DNA from: Hydrogenophaga intermedia
GTDB taxonomy: Bacteria; Pseudomonadota; Gammaproteobacteria; Burkholderiales; Burkholderiaceae_C
Direction: 5' to 3'
DNA: 64,000 nucleotides
Assembly (NCBI RefSeq): GCF_000723405.1
Contig: NZ_CCAE010000021.1
Coordinates: 1-64,000 of the forward strand
Under the pieces are notes generated by a model that ran no database searches, was not told the origin of the DNA, and worked only from the letters and a program-made list of their open reading frames with translations. A program made the position numbers and the translations under genes. This document shows, in pieces, positions 27,308 through 35,756 of this stretch (its first letter is position 1; each line of letters begins with the position of its first letter).

Positions 27308-27747
27308 CAGCTCACGATGTCCTGGTTCTCACCGGTGCCGCCGGCCTGGCGGTCCTTGCCGTAGGACATCAGGTCGTATTCGCCATGCTCGCCAGGCGAG
27401 CGGTACACGTAGGCCTGGCCCCAGGGATCGGGCGGCGCCACCTTGCTCAGGTAGGGGCCGTTCCAGCGCGGGTCGCCCGCCACGCGCTCCACCAGCACGC
27501 CCAGGCCTTCGTCGCTGGTGGGGTAGCGGCCCATGTCGAGGCGGAACTGGTCGAGCGCCTTGCCGAAGGCCGTGATCTGCGCCTGCGCGGTCTTCACCTC
27601 GGACTTGCCGACCTGCGAGAAGAAGCGCGGCCCCACGAAGCCGGCGAGCAGGCCGATGATGACCATGACCACCAGCAGCTCGAGCAGTGTGAAGCCTCGG
27701 GCGACGGCGCGGGTGTGTCGTGCCCGCGCACGCAAGTTGTGAAACAT
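27304..27747 (-). CDS. gspG: Major type II pseudopilin GspG
   Basis: 147 residues from the ATG at 27747, with GGAAGG 8 nt upstream. Leader MFHNLRARARHTRAVARG is followed by the prepilin helix GFTLLELLVVMVIIGLLAGF. The classic GspG core follows: QFRLDMGRYPTSDEGLGVLV, WNGPYLSKVAPPDPWGQAYV and DLMSYGKDRQAGG, including residues of the calcium site. It is the first gene of the operon. The 211 bp upstream carry its promoter region and, on the far side, the end of an unrelated gene. Confidence 0.95.
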   Translation of the reverse strand: MFHNLRARARHTRAVARGFTLLELLVVMVIIGLLAGFVGPRFFSQVGKSEVKTAQAQITAFGKALDQFRLDMGRYPTSDEGLGVLVERVAGDPRWNGPYLSKVAPPDPWGQAYVYRSPGEHGEYDLMSYGKDRQAGGTGENQDIVSW

Positions 27748-27913
27748 GGGTACACCTTCCGAAGCGATGTCGTGCGCAAAGCTGCGCCGCTCATCCAAGC
27801 GTACGAACCGCTCGTGAAGATGGGGTTACACCGGGGCCTTTGGTGGAGGCTTCTGCCGCTTCTTGGGTCGGGGATGGTCCGAACGGACTACGCCGGCGGC
27901 GTCGCCTGAGGCC

Positions 27914-27957
27914 AGGGACCGGCCCGTCGGTGAGGGCCCGAACGTGCCCGGGTCCCT
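27914..27957 (-). terminator. Possible terminator after the leucine-rich orphan gene
   Basis: An inverted repeat (CAGGGACC paired with its complement, separated by a G+C-rich stretch that can fold further) lies directly beyond the stop of the leucine-rich orphan gene on the minus strand. No T-tract follows, so it is at best a weak or Rho-assisted terminator. It separates that gene from the gspG promoter. Confidence 0.35.
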
Positions 27958-27958
27958 G

Positions 27959-29641
27959 TCAGTGATGCGCCAGCCATTCCCGCTGCCCGAACGGATCCTC
28001 GAACACCCAGCCCTTCTCAAGCAAGGGCTCGAGCCGCGGCCTCAGCTCCTTGAGGCTCTCCCGACTCAGCACGATCACCACCGGCGGCACCGGCACCGGC
28101 AGGGACGACAAGTGATCAATGTCCTCCGGTCCGAATCCGGTGTACTGGAAGTTGCCCGACGAGCCTGTGATCACGCGCTCCTGCGGCTCGGCGCCCCACT
28201 CGCTCAGGTCGAGCTTCAGCAGGCGTTTGCTGCCAACAAATGCCGACAGAAACTCCTTCCTGCCACCGTGCGCTGGCGACACCTCGGTGCGCTGGAAGGC
28301 CACCACCTCCAGACGGCATCCCTCTTGCTTCAGCACCTGGCGCAAACGGAGCCAGGACTGCCGGTCGCAATACGAATGCCTCGCTGTCGTGAACTCCAGG
28401 CGGGTGTTGCTGAATTCGCGCCAGGTGCGCAGGTCCACGCGAAGGTTCATATCAGATCGAATCAGTTGCTGCCACCACATGGCGCTGTAACGCGCCAACT
28501 GAACGTCATCCAGCGGACCCTCCAGGCGCGTGGGGCGATGCCAGTCCACGATGTCCAGTAACTGATCGAACGTCGTGTTCACGGGTTCCGAGATGACGTA
28601 GCAGGACACCGCAATCCCCAGGGCCTTGTTCTGCGGCAGGCGATTCAAATCGGATTGGCCCCAGCCTTTGAGGTGGACCTCCAGCGGCACGCGCCCCGAC
28701 TGCCCCTTGCCTGGTTGGCCAAAGAGCGACTCGAGGTAACAGGGAACCGGCTCGCAGCTGAACCGAGTCAGCCCGAAACAACGCGCCACGGCAGGATGGC
28801 CGGGCGGTGGCAGCACCAGGGTCCGGACGGGGCAGGCGGGACTCGCCAGCACGCGCTGGAGTCCGGGCCACCCCTCTGAGTCCGCGGCCATGTCGGCCAG
28901 GTCCAGCTTGCGCATGTCCGCGAACCCGATATCAGCAAGAAAGGCATCTACCCGGCGTTGATCGAGGCCGCGGCTGACCAGCAGATCGTGGAAAGCGTGC
29001 TGGTGCATGTCCTCTCGCTCCCCAGCCAGGAGGCAGCTGAACACGAGTTCGACCTGCACCTTGGGCGTGTCGTCGTACCACACCCATGCTTCCCACTCCG
29101 CCGTTTGTCCCTCCAACATGTTTTGGCGGCCGACATACAGGGTCTGCAGCGGCGAGTGGCGATCGCACGCCAAAACCTGCTCTTTCAGCAAGTCCATCTG
29201 AGCGAAGGACGGCGGCACATACTGCTCGCCCCGCCGCACGCGAATGCGCGACACGTCCAATGCCAGGACACGCAGCTTCGGCAAGTGCCGGCAGAGAGCC
29301 TCGAAGTCGTCGATGCGCCCCAGGACCAAACACTTCATGAGGGGTTCATCGGACAGGCCGCAGGACGCGCTCAATGTGGACAGCAATCGGGTCAGCGCCT
29401 CCTGCGTCAAAGGGCCTTGCTGTGAGAGGTCCAGTCGGCCATCCGGCACTCGGCGCAGCGCGGCTGCCAGCTCTTCCCGGGAACTCGCCTGAGCTGCGTT
29501 CAGGAGATCCCAGATGGCCTTCGGCGCGTCCGCGCTCGCATCACCGCCACCTGGTTCTGCATGTGCCTGCGCGGTCGTCTGCGTTCCGCCAAGCCCTTGC
29601 CTCTTGTTGTTCCAGCCCTTTCCCCTCAAGCCCATCAGCAT
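27959..29641 (-). CDS. Orphan leucine-rich protein, unknown function
   Basis: 560 residues from the ATG at 29641, which has GGGGAT upstream; a second ATG lies two codons on. I do not recognise the family. No signal peptide or membrane helix is visible. Several regions have spaced leucines (LTQEALTRLLSTLSASCGLS; LCRHLPKLRVLALDVSRIRV; LLKLDLSEWG near the C-terminus), suggesting irregular leucine-rich repeats, and the N-terminus is polar and Gln/Gly/Ala-rich. Codon choice is less extreme in G+C than in the flanking secretion genes, hinting at acquisition. It is flanked by phoB and the T2SS operon, with which it shares no overlap. A cytoplasmic or secreted effector is possible but unsupported. 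Confidence 0.7.
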   Translation of the reverse strand: MLMGLRGKGWNNKRQGLGGTQTTAQAHAEPGGGDASADAPKAIWDLLNAAQASSREELAAALRRVPDGRLDLSQQGPLTQEALTRLLSTLSASCGLSDEPLMKCLVLGRIDDFEALCRHLPKLRVLALDVSRIRVRRGEQYVPPSFAQMDLLKEQVLACDRHSPLQTLYVGRQNMLEGQTAEWEAWVWYDDTPKVQVELVFSCLLAGEREDMHQHAFHDLLVSRGLDQRRVDAFLADIGFADMRKLDLADMAADSEGWPGLQRVLASPACPVRTLVLPPPGHPAVARCFGLTRFSCEPVPCYLESLFGQPGKGQSGRVPLEVHLKGWGQSDLNRLPQNKALGIAVSCYVISEPVNTTFDQLLDIVDWHRPTRLEGPLDDVQLARYSAMWWQQLIRSDMNLRVDLRTWREFSNTRLEFTTARHSYCDRQSWLRLRQVLKQEGCRLEVVAFQRTEVSPAHGGRKEFLSAFVGSKRLLKLDLSEWGAEPQERVITGSSGNFQYTGFGPEDIDHLSSLPVPVPPVVIVLSRESLKELRPRLEPLLEKGWVFEDPFGQREWLAHH

Positions 29642-29739
29642 GGTCGATCCCCATCCAAAACGGCATCTGGGTGTGACTTCCCCCGATCGGGTTCCCTTGT
29701 TCAGTAGACCCAGGCAACGGCGATCCGCCACAGCGAGCC

Positions 29740-30435
29740 TTACCCGCCCTCGGCCAGCGCAAAGCTGTACCCACTCCCCCGAATCGTGCGGATCATGCGA
29801 TCCAGACCCGCCGGCAGCAGCGCGTTGCGCAGGCGGCTGATGTGCACGTCCACCGTGCGGTCGTCCCCCACGAAGTCCGCCCCCCACACGTGGTCGAGCA
29901 GCTGCGAACGGCTGTACACGCGGTCCGCGTGCGTGATGAGGAAGTGCAGCAAACGGAACTCGGTGCCGCCGATGCTCAGCGGCCGGCCCGCCGCGCTCAC
30001 CGTCATCGCCGCCGGGTCGAGCACGATGCCGGCCAGGCGCACCACCTCGGCGTTCGCCTGCGGCGCGCGCCGGCGCAGCACCACGCCGATGCGCGCGATC
30101 AGCTCGCGCGTGGAGAAGGGCTTGGTGATGTAGTCGTCAGCGCCCACTTCCAGGCCCGCGATCTTGTCGCGCTCCTCGTTGCGCGCCGACACCAGGATCA
30201 CCGGCACCTCGCGCTGCTTCGGGTCGCTGCGCAGCACGCGGATCAGGTCCACCCCCGACATGCCGGGCAGCTCCCAATCCAATAGCAGCAGGTCGGGACG
30301 CCACTGCAGCAGCAGCTCGCGCGCTTCCTCGGCCCCGCCCACGCAGCGCACCGCGTGGCCAGCCCGCACGAGGTTCGCCGTGAGCAGCGTCTGGATGGCC
30401 GGCTCGTCTTCGACCACAAGGATTTGAGCAGCCAT
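29740..30435 (-). CDS. phoB: PhoB-like response regulator (OmpR/PhoB family)
   Basis: 231 residues from the ATG at 30435. The N-terminal receiver has the acidic pair E9-D10, phospho-acceptor D53 in LLLDWELPGMSGVDL, and K105 in YITKPF. The C-terminal winged helix ends DRTVDVHISRLRNAL and RTIRGSGYSF, as in PhoB. It is divergent from pstS with a 193-bp shared promoter region holding a candidate Pho box. No phoR kinase gene follows; the next gene downstream is the leucine-rich orphan. Role: activates phosphate-starvation genes when phosphorylated. Confidence 0.9.
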   Translation of the reverse strand: MAAQILVVEDEPAIQTLLTANLVRAGHAVRCVGGAEEARELLLQWRPDLLLLDWELPGMSGVDLIRVLRSDPKQREVPVILVSARNEERDKIAGLEVGADDYITKPFSTRELIARIGVVLRRRAPQANAEVVRLAGIVLDPAAMTVSAAGRPLSIGGTEFRLLHFLITHADRVYSRSQLLDHVWGADFVGDDRTVDVHISRLRNALLPAGLDRMIRTIRGSGYSFALAEGG

Positions 30436-30552
30436 GTAGGGGTTCGTTCGAAAGTGGCGCGATCGTAGGAAGCCGGGGTGACGTTTTGATTGCATGCACC
30501 GCTGTCGCAGCCTGTGCCGGCATGAGCCGTATGGACCATGGGGGAGCGGCCC

Positions 30553-30586
30553 CGGTCACACATTTGACGTACTGGATTCCTAGACT
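30553..30586 (+). promoter_or_regulatory. Candidate Pho box and -10 element upstream of pstS
   Basis: CGGTCACACATTTGACGT (30553-30570) matches the Pho-box consensus CTGTCATAAATCTGTCAT at 12 of 18 positions and keeps its two half-sites 11 bp apart. TAGACT (30581-30586), a 4/6 match to a -10 element, follows 10 bp later, the spacing expected when PhoB replaces a -35 element. It lies about 43 bp before the pstS start, between phoB and pstS. Confidence 0.6.
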
Positions 30587-30628
30587 GCCGCCCACCTGCT
30601 GCACCACCGCATGAAAGAAGACAGTCCC

Positions 30629-31672
30629 ATGTTCGCGACTCCGATCCACACGACACGGGCCCTGTTGCTGGCGATGTGCGCGGCCGCCGCCATCGGCGCC
30701 AACGCGCAGGACATCACCGGCGCCGGTGCGACGTTCCCCGCGCCGGCCTACGCCAAGTGGGCCGAGGCCTTCAGCCGCGAGACGGGCATCAAGGTCAACT
30801 ACCAGGCCATCGGCTCCAGCGGCGGCATCCGCCAGATCGACAGCCGCACGGTGGACTTCGGTGCCACCGACGCGCCGCTGAAGGACGAGGAACTCGAACG
30901 CAAATCGCAGCTGCAATTCCCCGCGCTCATCGGTGGCGTGGTGCCGGTGGTGAACCTGCGCGGTGTCAAGCCGGGCGAGCTGCGCCTCACCGGCGCCGTG
31001 CTCGCCGACATCTACATGGGCAAGCTCACGCGCTGGAGCGACCCGGCGATCAAGGCGCTCAACCCGAACCTGCCGCTGCCCGACGCCACCATCGCGCCGG
31101 TCTACCGCTCCGACGGCTCGGGCACCACCTTCATCTTCACCAACTACCTGTCCAAGGTCAGCAGCGACTGGCGCTCGCGCATCGGCGAAGGCGCCACCGT
31201 GGGCTGGCCGCTGGGCACGGGTGGCCGCGGCAACCCGGGCGTGGCCGCGCTGGTGGCCCGCGTGTCCAACAGCATCGGCTACGTGGAGTACGCCTACGTG
31301 CAGCAATCGCGCCTGACGCACGCGATCGTGCAGAACGCCGCGGGCCAGTGGGTGGCGCCCGGCACCGAGGCCTTCCGCGCCGCGAGCACGGGCGTGGACT
31401 GGAACGCCTCCAGCGGCCAGATGCTGACCCAGCAAACCTCGCCCGAGGCCTGGCCCATCACCGGCGCCACCTTCGTGCTGATGCCGCGCAAGCCCGAGCG
31501 TCCCGAGCAGGCCGCCAACAGCCTGCGCTTCTTCCACTGGGCGTTCCAGAACGGTGCCGAGCTCGCGCAGTCACTGGGCTACGCGGCCCTGCCGCCGGCC
31601 GTGGCCTCCACGCTGGTCACGCGCTGGGAAGGCATCACCGGTGCCGACGGCAAGCCCCTGTTCAAGCCCTGA
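30629..31672 (+). CDS. pstS: Phosphate ABC transporter substrate-binding protein PstS
   Basis: 347 residues from the ATG at 30629, which follows AAAGAAGA; an in-frame ATG at 30611 has no ribosome-binding site. A signal peptide ends near IGANAQ. The mature protein opens with DITGAGATFPAPAYAKWAEA, has YQAIGSSGGIRQI and DFGATDAPL, and the phosphate-binding segment YRSDGSGTTFIFTNYL. All are PstS hallmarks. No pstC, pstA or pstB follows; instead epsD begins 56 bp downstream. It is thus a stand-alone pstS at the head of the exopolysaccharide cluster. Confidence 0.94.
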   Translation: MFATPIHTTRALLLAMCAAAAIGANAQDITGAGATFPAPAYAKWAEAFSRETGIKVNYQAIGSSGGIRQIDSRTVDFGATDAPLKDEELERKSQLQFPALIGGVVPVVNLRGVKPGELRLTGAVLADIYMGKLTRWSDPAIKALNPNLPLPDATIAPVYRSDGSGTTFIFTNYLSKVSSDWRSRIGEGATVGWPLGTGGRGNPGVAALVARVSNSIGYVEYAYVQQSRLTHAIVQNAAGQWVAPGTEAFRAASTGVDWNASSGQMLTQQTSPEAWPITGATFVLMPRKPERPEQAANSLRFFHWAFQNGAELAQSLGYAALPPAVASTLVTRWEGITGADGKPLFKP

Positions 31673-31728
31673 GACACCTTTCCACGGCGCGACTGGCGCC
31701 GCGCCATCTCCCTTCAGGAGTCCTACCC

Positions 31729-32706
31729 ATGAACACCATTCGCCACACCCCGGCGCCGTCGCGCCATCTGTTGAGCGCGCTGTGCGCCGCCTCCCTCCTG
31801 CTGCTGGCCGCCTGCGGCAACGCCGACGAAGGCGGGCCCGCGCAGGCCTCGCAAGTGGCCGCCAAGGTGGGCAGCAACGAGATCTCGGTGCACCAGATCA
31901 ACCAGGTCCTCAGCCGCACGCCGGTCAATGCCAATTCGAAGGAAGCGGTGCAGGCCGCCAGCCGCCAGGCGCTGGAACGCCTGATCGACCAGCAGCTCGC
32001 CGTGGACCAGGCCACCGAGCAGAAGCTGCACCGCTCGCCCGACGTGGTGGCCCAACTGGAAGCGGCGCGCCGCGAGGTGCTGGCGCGCGCGTACCTGCAG
32101 CAGGTCACGTCGGCCGCGCCCAAGCCCACGCCCGAGGAGATCCGCAAGTACTACCAGGACAACCCCGCGCTCTTCTCCGAACGCCGCGTGTTCAACCTGC
32201 AGGAGCTGCGCATCAGCAACGCCACGCCCGTGATGGACACACTGCAGACCATGGCCAAGGAAGGCCGCCGCATGGAAGACGTGGTGGCCATGCTGCGCGA
32301 GCGTGGCATCGCCTTCACCGGTGGCAGTGCGACACGCTCGGCCGAGCAGGTGCCGCTGGACCTGCTGCCCAGGCTGCATGCCCTGCAGGACGGCCAGAGC
32401 CTGGTCGTGCCGGTCGGCGACAACGCCACCGTGATTCGCGTGGTGGCCTCGCGCAGCATGCCCGTGGGCGAGGACCAGGCCAGCGCCGGCATCGCCCAGT
32501 ACCTGGGCAACCGCACCGCGGTCGAGGTCATGAACAACGAGATCAAGCGCCTGCGCGCGGCCACCACCGTCACCTACGTGGGCGAGTTCGAGCAGGCCGC
32601 TGCCGCGCCCGGCGAGACCGCGGCGACCGCACCGGCCTCGGTCACCGAAGATCCGAAGAAGGAAGAATCCAACGTTCTCGAACGCGGCATCCAGGGCTTG
32701 AAATGA
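31729..32706 (+). CDS. epsD: EpsD-family peptidyl-prolyl cis-trans isomerase lipoprotein
   Basis: 325 residues from the ATG at 31729, with AGGAG at 31715-31719. A lipobox LLLAAC places the lipidated Cys at residue 29. The body resembles SurA/PpiC chaperones: an N-terminal helical part with NEISVHQINQVLSRTPVN and LERLIDQQLAVDQA, and a C-terminal parvulin-like domain starting PTPEEIRKYYQDNPALFSE. This arrangement is that of EpsD, found at the head of exosortase-B exopolysaccharide operons. The stop overlaps the epsE start (ATGA). Probable role: periplasmic folding aid for the export machinery. Confidence 0.88.
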   Translation: MNTIRHTPAPSRHLLSALCAASLLLLAACGNADEGGPAQASQVAAKVGSNEISVHQINQVLSRTPVNANSKEAVQAASRQALERLIDQQLAVDQATEQKLHRSPDVVAQLEAARREVLARAYLQQVTSAAPKPTPEEIRKYYQDNPALFSERRVFNLQELRISNATPVMDTLQTMAKEGRRMEDVVAMLRERGIAFTGGSATRSAEQVPLDLLPRLHALQDGQSLVVPVGDNATVIRVVASRSMPVGEDQASAGIAQYLGNRTAVEVMNNEIKRLRAATTVTYVGEFEQAAAAPGETAATAPASVTEDPKKEESNVLERGIQGLK

Positions 32707-33500
32707 CCCGGCTGCTCCGCCTGCTCGCGCTGCTGCTGGTCTGCGCACCGGCCTGGGCGCAGTCGCCCTCCTCCGGCGACTACCCGCTCGCCGCCGGCGA
32801 CGTGATCCGCATCCAGGTGTTCCAGAACCCCGACCTCGCGCTGGAAACCCGCATCACCGAAAGCGGCACCATCAGCTACCCGCTGATCGGCAGCGTGCGC
32901 GTGGGCGGGCTCACCGTGGCCACGGCCGAGCGGCGCATCGCCGAGGCCTTGCGCACGGGTGGCTTCCTGCAGAACCCGCAGGTCACCGTGCTGCTCACGC
33001 AGATCCGCGGCAGCCAGGTGTCGGTGCTGGGCCAGGTGGGCCGCCCCGGGCGCTTCCCGCTGGAAAGCCCCAACACGCGCCTAAGCGACATGCTCGCCAA
33101 CGCGGGCGGCGCCAGCCCCGCCGGCGACGACATCGTCATCGTCACCGGCCAGCGCGACGGCCAGCCCTTTCGCGCCGAGATCGACCTGCCCGCCCTCTTC
33201 CTGAAAGCGGGCGGCGCGCAGGACATCGTGCTGCACGGCGGCGACGTGGTCTACGTGCACCGCGCGCCCACCTTCTACGTGTTCGGCGAAGCGCAGCGCC
33301 CGGGTTCCTTCCGCATCGACCGCGGCATGACCGTGATGCAGGCCCTGGCCCAGGCCGGCGGCCCCACGCCGCGCGGCTCGCTCAGCCGCCTGCGCCTGCA
33401 CCGCCAGCAGGCCGACGGATCGATCCTGGAGATCGAGCCCGCCATGAACGACAAGGTGCAGGCCAACGACGTGCTCTACGTGCGCGAAAGCCTTTTCTGA
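32703..33500 (+). CDS. epsE: Polysaccharide export outer-membrane protein EpsE (Wza family)
   Basis: 265 residues with a signal peptide ending APAWAQ. A poly_export domain (GDYPLAAGDVIRIQVFQNPD, ISYPLIGSVRVGGLT) is followed by two SLBB-type segments (VSVLGQVGRPGRFPLE and FYVFGEAQRPGSFRIDRGMT). It is shorter than Wza and matches the EpsE subgroup of exosortase-B loci. The C-terminus is soluble, lacking the amphipathic helix that forms the Wza pore, so it may act with another outer-membrane component. The start overlaps the epsD stop. Confidence 0.92.
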   Translation: MTRLLRLLALLLVCAPAWAQSPSSGDYPLAAGDVIRIQVFQNPDLALETRITESGTISYPLIGSVRVGGLTVATAERRIAEALRTGGFLQNPQVTVLLTQIRGSQVSVLGQVGRPGRFPLESPNTRLSDMLANAGGASPAGDDIVIVTGQRDGQPFRAEIDLPALFLKAGGAQDIVLHGGDVVYVHRAPTFYVFGEAQRPGSFRIDRGMTVMQALAQAGGPTPRGSLSRLRLHRQQADGSILEIEPAMNDKVQANDVLYVRESLF

Positions 33501-33513
33501 AGCGGACCGCGCC

Positions 33514-34902
33514 ATGACCCCTCATCAGTTCTTCCTCATCCTGCGCGCGCGCTGGCTCGTGCTGCTGCTCACCTTCGTGGCGGTGGTGGGCACCACCGCC
33601 GTGGTCTCTTTCATGGCCGACAAGCAGTACACCGCCACCGCCTCCGTGGTGCTGGACGTGAAGTCCCCCGACCCGGTGAGCGGCATGATGCTCGCGGGCC
33701 TGATGGCGCCGGGCTACATGGCCACGCAGGTCGACATCATCAAGAGCGACCGCGTCGCCAAACGCGTGGTGCGCAACCTGCGCATGGACAGCAGCGCCGC
33801 CATCCAGGCCCAGTGGGCCGAGGCCACCGGCAGCCGCGGCAGCCTGATCGACTGGCTGGCCGAGCTGCTCAAGCGCAACCTCGACGTGAAGCCCTCGCGC
33901 GAGAGCAACGTCATCAACATCGAATACATCGGCACCGACCCGAAGTTCGCCGCCGCCGTGGCCAACGCGTTCGCGCAGGCCTACGTTGACGTCAACCTGG
34001 ACCTGCGCACCGAGCCGGCGCGCCAGTACGCCGGCTTCTTCGACGAGCAGACCCGCGGCGCGCGCGAGCGCCTGGAACGCGCCCAGCGCGCGCTCTCCGA
34101 CTACCAGCAGCGCCACGGCATCACCTCCACCGACGAGCGCCTGGACTTCGAGACCGCCAAGCTCAACGAGACCAGCAGCCAGCTCACCGCCATCCAGGCC
34201 GCCACCACCGACAGCCAGAGCAAGCGCCAGCACAGGGACGGCGACTCCATTTCGGAGGTAATGCAAAGCCCACTGATCAACGGTCTGAAGGCCGACATCG
34301 CGCGCCAGGAAGCCAAGCTCACCGAGGCCAGCGTCAACCTGGGCGCGAACCACCCGCAGCACCAGCGCATGCAGACCGAGTTGAACGCGCTGCGCGAGCA
34401 GTTGCGTTCGGAGACCGACCGCATCACCGGCTCCATCACCACCACCTACGAGGTGAACCGCCAGCGCGAGGCGCAGTTGCGCGCGGCGCTGCAGGAGCAG
34501 AAGACGCGCGTGCTCGAACTCAACCAGCAGCGCGACGAGATGGCCGTTTTGCGCCGCGAGATCGAATCGGCCCAGCGCCTGTTCGACACCCTGAGCCAGC
34601 GCGCCTCGCAAAGCACGCTGGAGAGCCAGGCCAGCCAGACCAACATCTCGGTGCTCAACCCGGCGGTACCGCCCACCGAGCCCTCGGGCCCGCGCACGCG
34701 CCTGAACGTGGCCATCGCCATCTTCCTGGGCGGCCTGCTGGGCGTGTTGCTGGCCACCGCGCTCGAGTTCGCGCGCCGCCGCGTGCGCTCCATCGACGAC
34801 CTCAGCGCGCTGGGCGACCTGCCACTGCTGGGCCAGGTGGGCTCGGCGCGCGGCATGATCCGCCCGCTGCGCTTCGGCCTGGGCAAGGGAGCCACCGCAT
34901 GA
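33514..34902 (+). CDS. epsF: Chain-length determinant protein EpsF (Wzz-like)
   Basis: 462 residues. Membrane segments lie near both ends: WLVLLLTFVAVVGTTAVVSF (about 14-33) and VAIAIFLGGLLGVLLATALE near 405-424. The long periplasmic coiled coil between them contains ARERLERAQRALSDYQQRHG and a GNVR-like region, and a short cytoplasmic tail follows. This is the Wzz/polysaccharide co-polymerase layout; EpsF proteins lack a fused kinase, and the separate kinase-like gene epsG overlaps its stop by 4 nt. Role: controls chain length and links polymerisation to export. Confidence 0.92.
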   Translation: MTPHQFFLILRARWLVLLLTFVAVVGTTAVVSFMADKQYTATASVVLDVKSPDPVSGMMLAGLMAPGYMATQVDIIKSDRVAKRVVRNLRMDSSAAIQAQWAEATGSRGSLIDWLAELLKRNLDVKPSRESNVINIEYIGTDPKFAAAVANAFAQAYVDVNLDLRTEPARQYAGFFDEQTRGARERLERAQRALSDYQQRHGITSTDERLDFETAKLNETSSQLTAIQAATTDSQSKRQHRDGDSISEVMQSPLINGLKADIARQEAKLTEASVNLGANHPQHQRMQTELNALREQLRSETDRITGSITTTYEVNRQREAQLRAALQEQKTRVLELNQQRDEMAVLRREIESAQRLFDTLSQRASQSTLESQASQTNISVLNPAVPPTEPSGPRTRLNVAIAIFLGGLLGVLLATALEFARRRVRSIDDLSALGDLPLLGQVGSARGMIRPLRFGLGKGATA

Positions 34903-35756
34903 ACGCGCCCGAACGCATCCAGCCGGCCAGCGCCATCGGCGAGATCCTGGTCTCGCGCGGCCTGCTGCGCGAGCAGGACATCGAGCCCATCATCGAGCGC
35001 CAGCGCAGCAAGGGCGAGCCCTTCGGCGAGGCGGCCATCGCGCTCAAGCTCATCGCGCGGCCCGACCTGGACGCCGCGCTGTCCACCCAGTTCAACTACG
35101 GTTACCTGCGCGACGGACAAGGCACGCTCTCTCGCGAACTGGTCACGGCCTACAAGCCCTTTTCCAAAGTCGCCGAGCAGATGCGCGCGCTGCGTGGCCA
35201 GCTCATGCTGCGCTGGTTCACCGGCGACCCGCTGCAAAAGGTGCTCACCGTGGTGAGCCACCAGCCGCGCGACGGCCGCAGCTTCCTCGCGGCCAACCTC
35301 GCCGTGGCTTTCTCCCAGCAGGGCCAGCGCACGCTGCTCATCGACGGCGACCTGCGCAAGCCGCGCCAGCACGCGCTCTTCCACACCAGCCACAGCGCGG
35401 GTTTCGCCGGCATCCTCGCGGGCCGCGCCGGGCTGGAGGTCATCGAGAACGTGCCGGGTCTGCCGGGCCTGCGCGTGCTGCCCGCCGGGGCGGTTCCTCC
35501 CAACCCGCAGGAGCTGGTGGGCATGCCCAACCTGGCCGACCTGCTGGAGCACGCCATGGAGCAGAGCGACGTGGTGCTGATCGACACCCCCGACGCCAGC
35601 ACCTGCGCCGACGCCGAGATGATGGCCGCGCGCACCGGCGCGGCACTGATGGTGACGCGGCGCCACCGCACGCCCCTGCGCGGCGCCAGCGAGTTCACGC
35701 GTCGCCTGCAAGACACGGGTGTGGCGCTCGTGGGCGCCGTGCTCAATGACGGCTGA
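34899..35756 (+). CDS. epsG: Chain-length determinant kinase-like ATPase EpsG (BY-kinase relative)
   Basis: 285 residues. An N-terminal region resembling the MshEN/GspE-N fold (ASAIGEILVSRGLLREQDIE) precedes a BY-kinase-like P-loop domain. The P-loop is HQPRDGRSFLAANLAVAF (residues 121-138), with R127 where most Walker A motifs have Lys. Walker A' RTLLIDGDLRKP (about 144-155) and Walker B VVLIDTPD are present. No C-terminal tyrosine cluster is seen, so autophosphorylation of the usual kind is doubtful. It overlaps the epsF stop and is convergent with the vanZ-like gene, the two stops overlapping by 14 bp. Confidence 0.88.
   Translation: MNAPERIQPASAIGEILVSRGLLREQDIEPIIERQRSKGEPFGEAAIALKLIARPDLDAALSTQFNYGYLRDGQGTLSRELVTAYKPFSKVAEQMRALRGQLMLRWFTGDPLQKVLTVVSHQPRDGRSFLAANLAVAFSQQGQRTLLIDGDLRKPRQHALFHTSHSAGFAGILAGRAGLEVIENVPGLPGLRVLPAGAVPPNPQELVGMPNLADLLEHAMEQSDVVLIDTPDASTCADAEMMAARTGAALMVTRRHRTPLRGASEFTRRLQDTGVALVGAVLNDG

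Noticed and set aside
34899..35756. A degraded or non-functional EpsG because of the atypical P-loop
   Set aside because: The rest of the domain (Walker A', Walker B) is intact and the frame is uninterrupted, so a family variant is more likely than decay.
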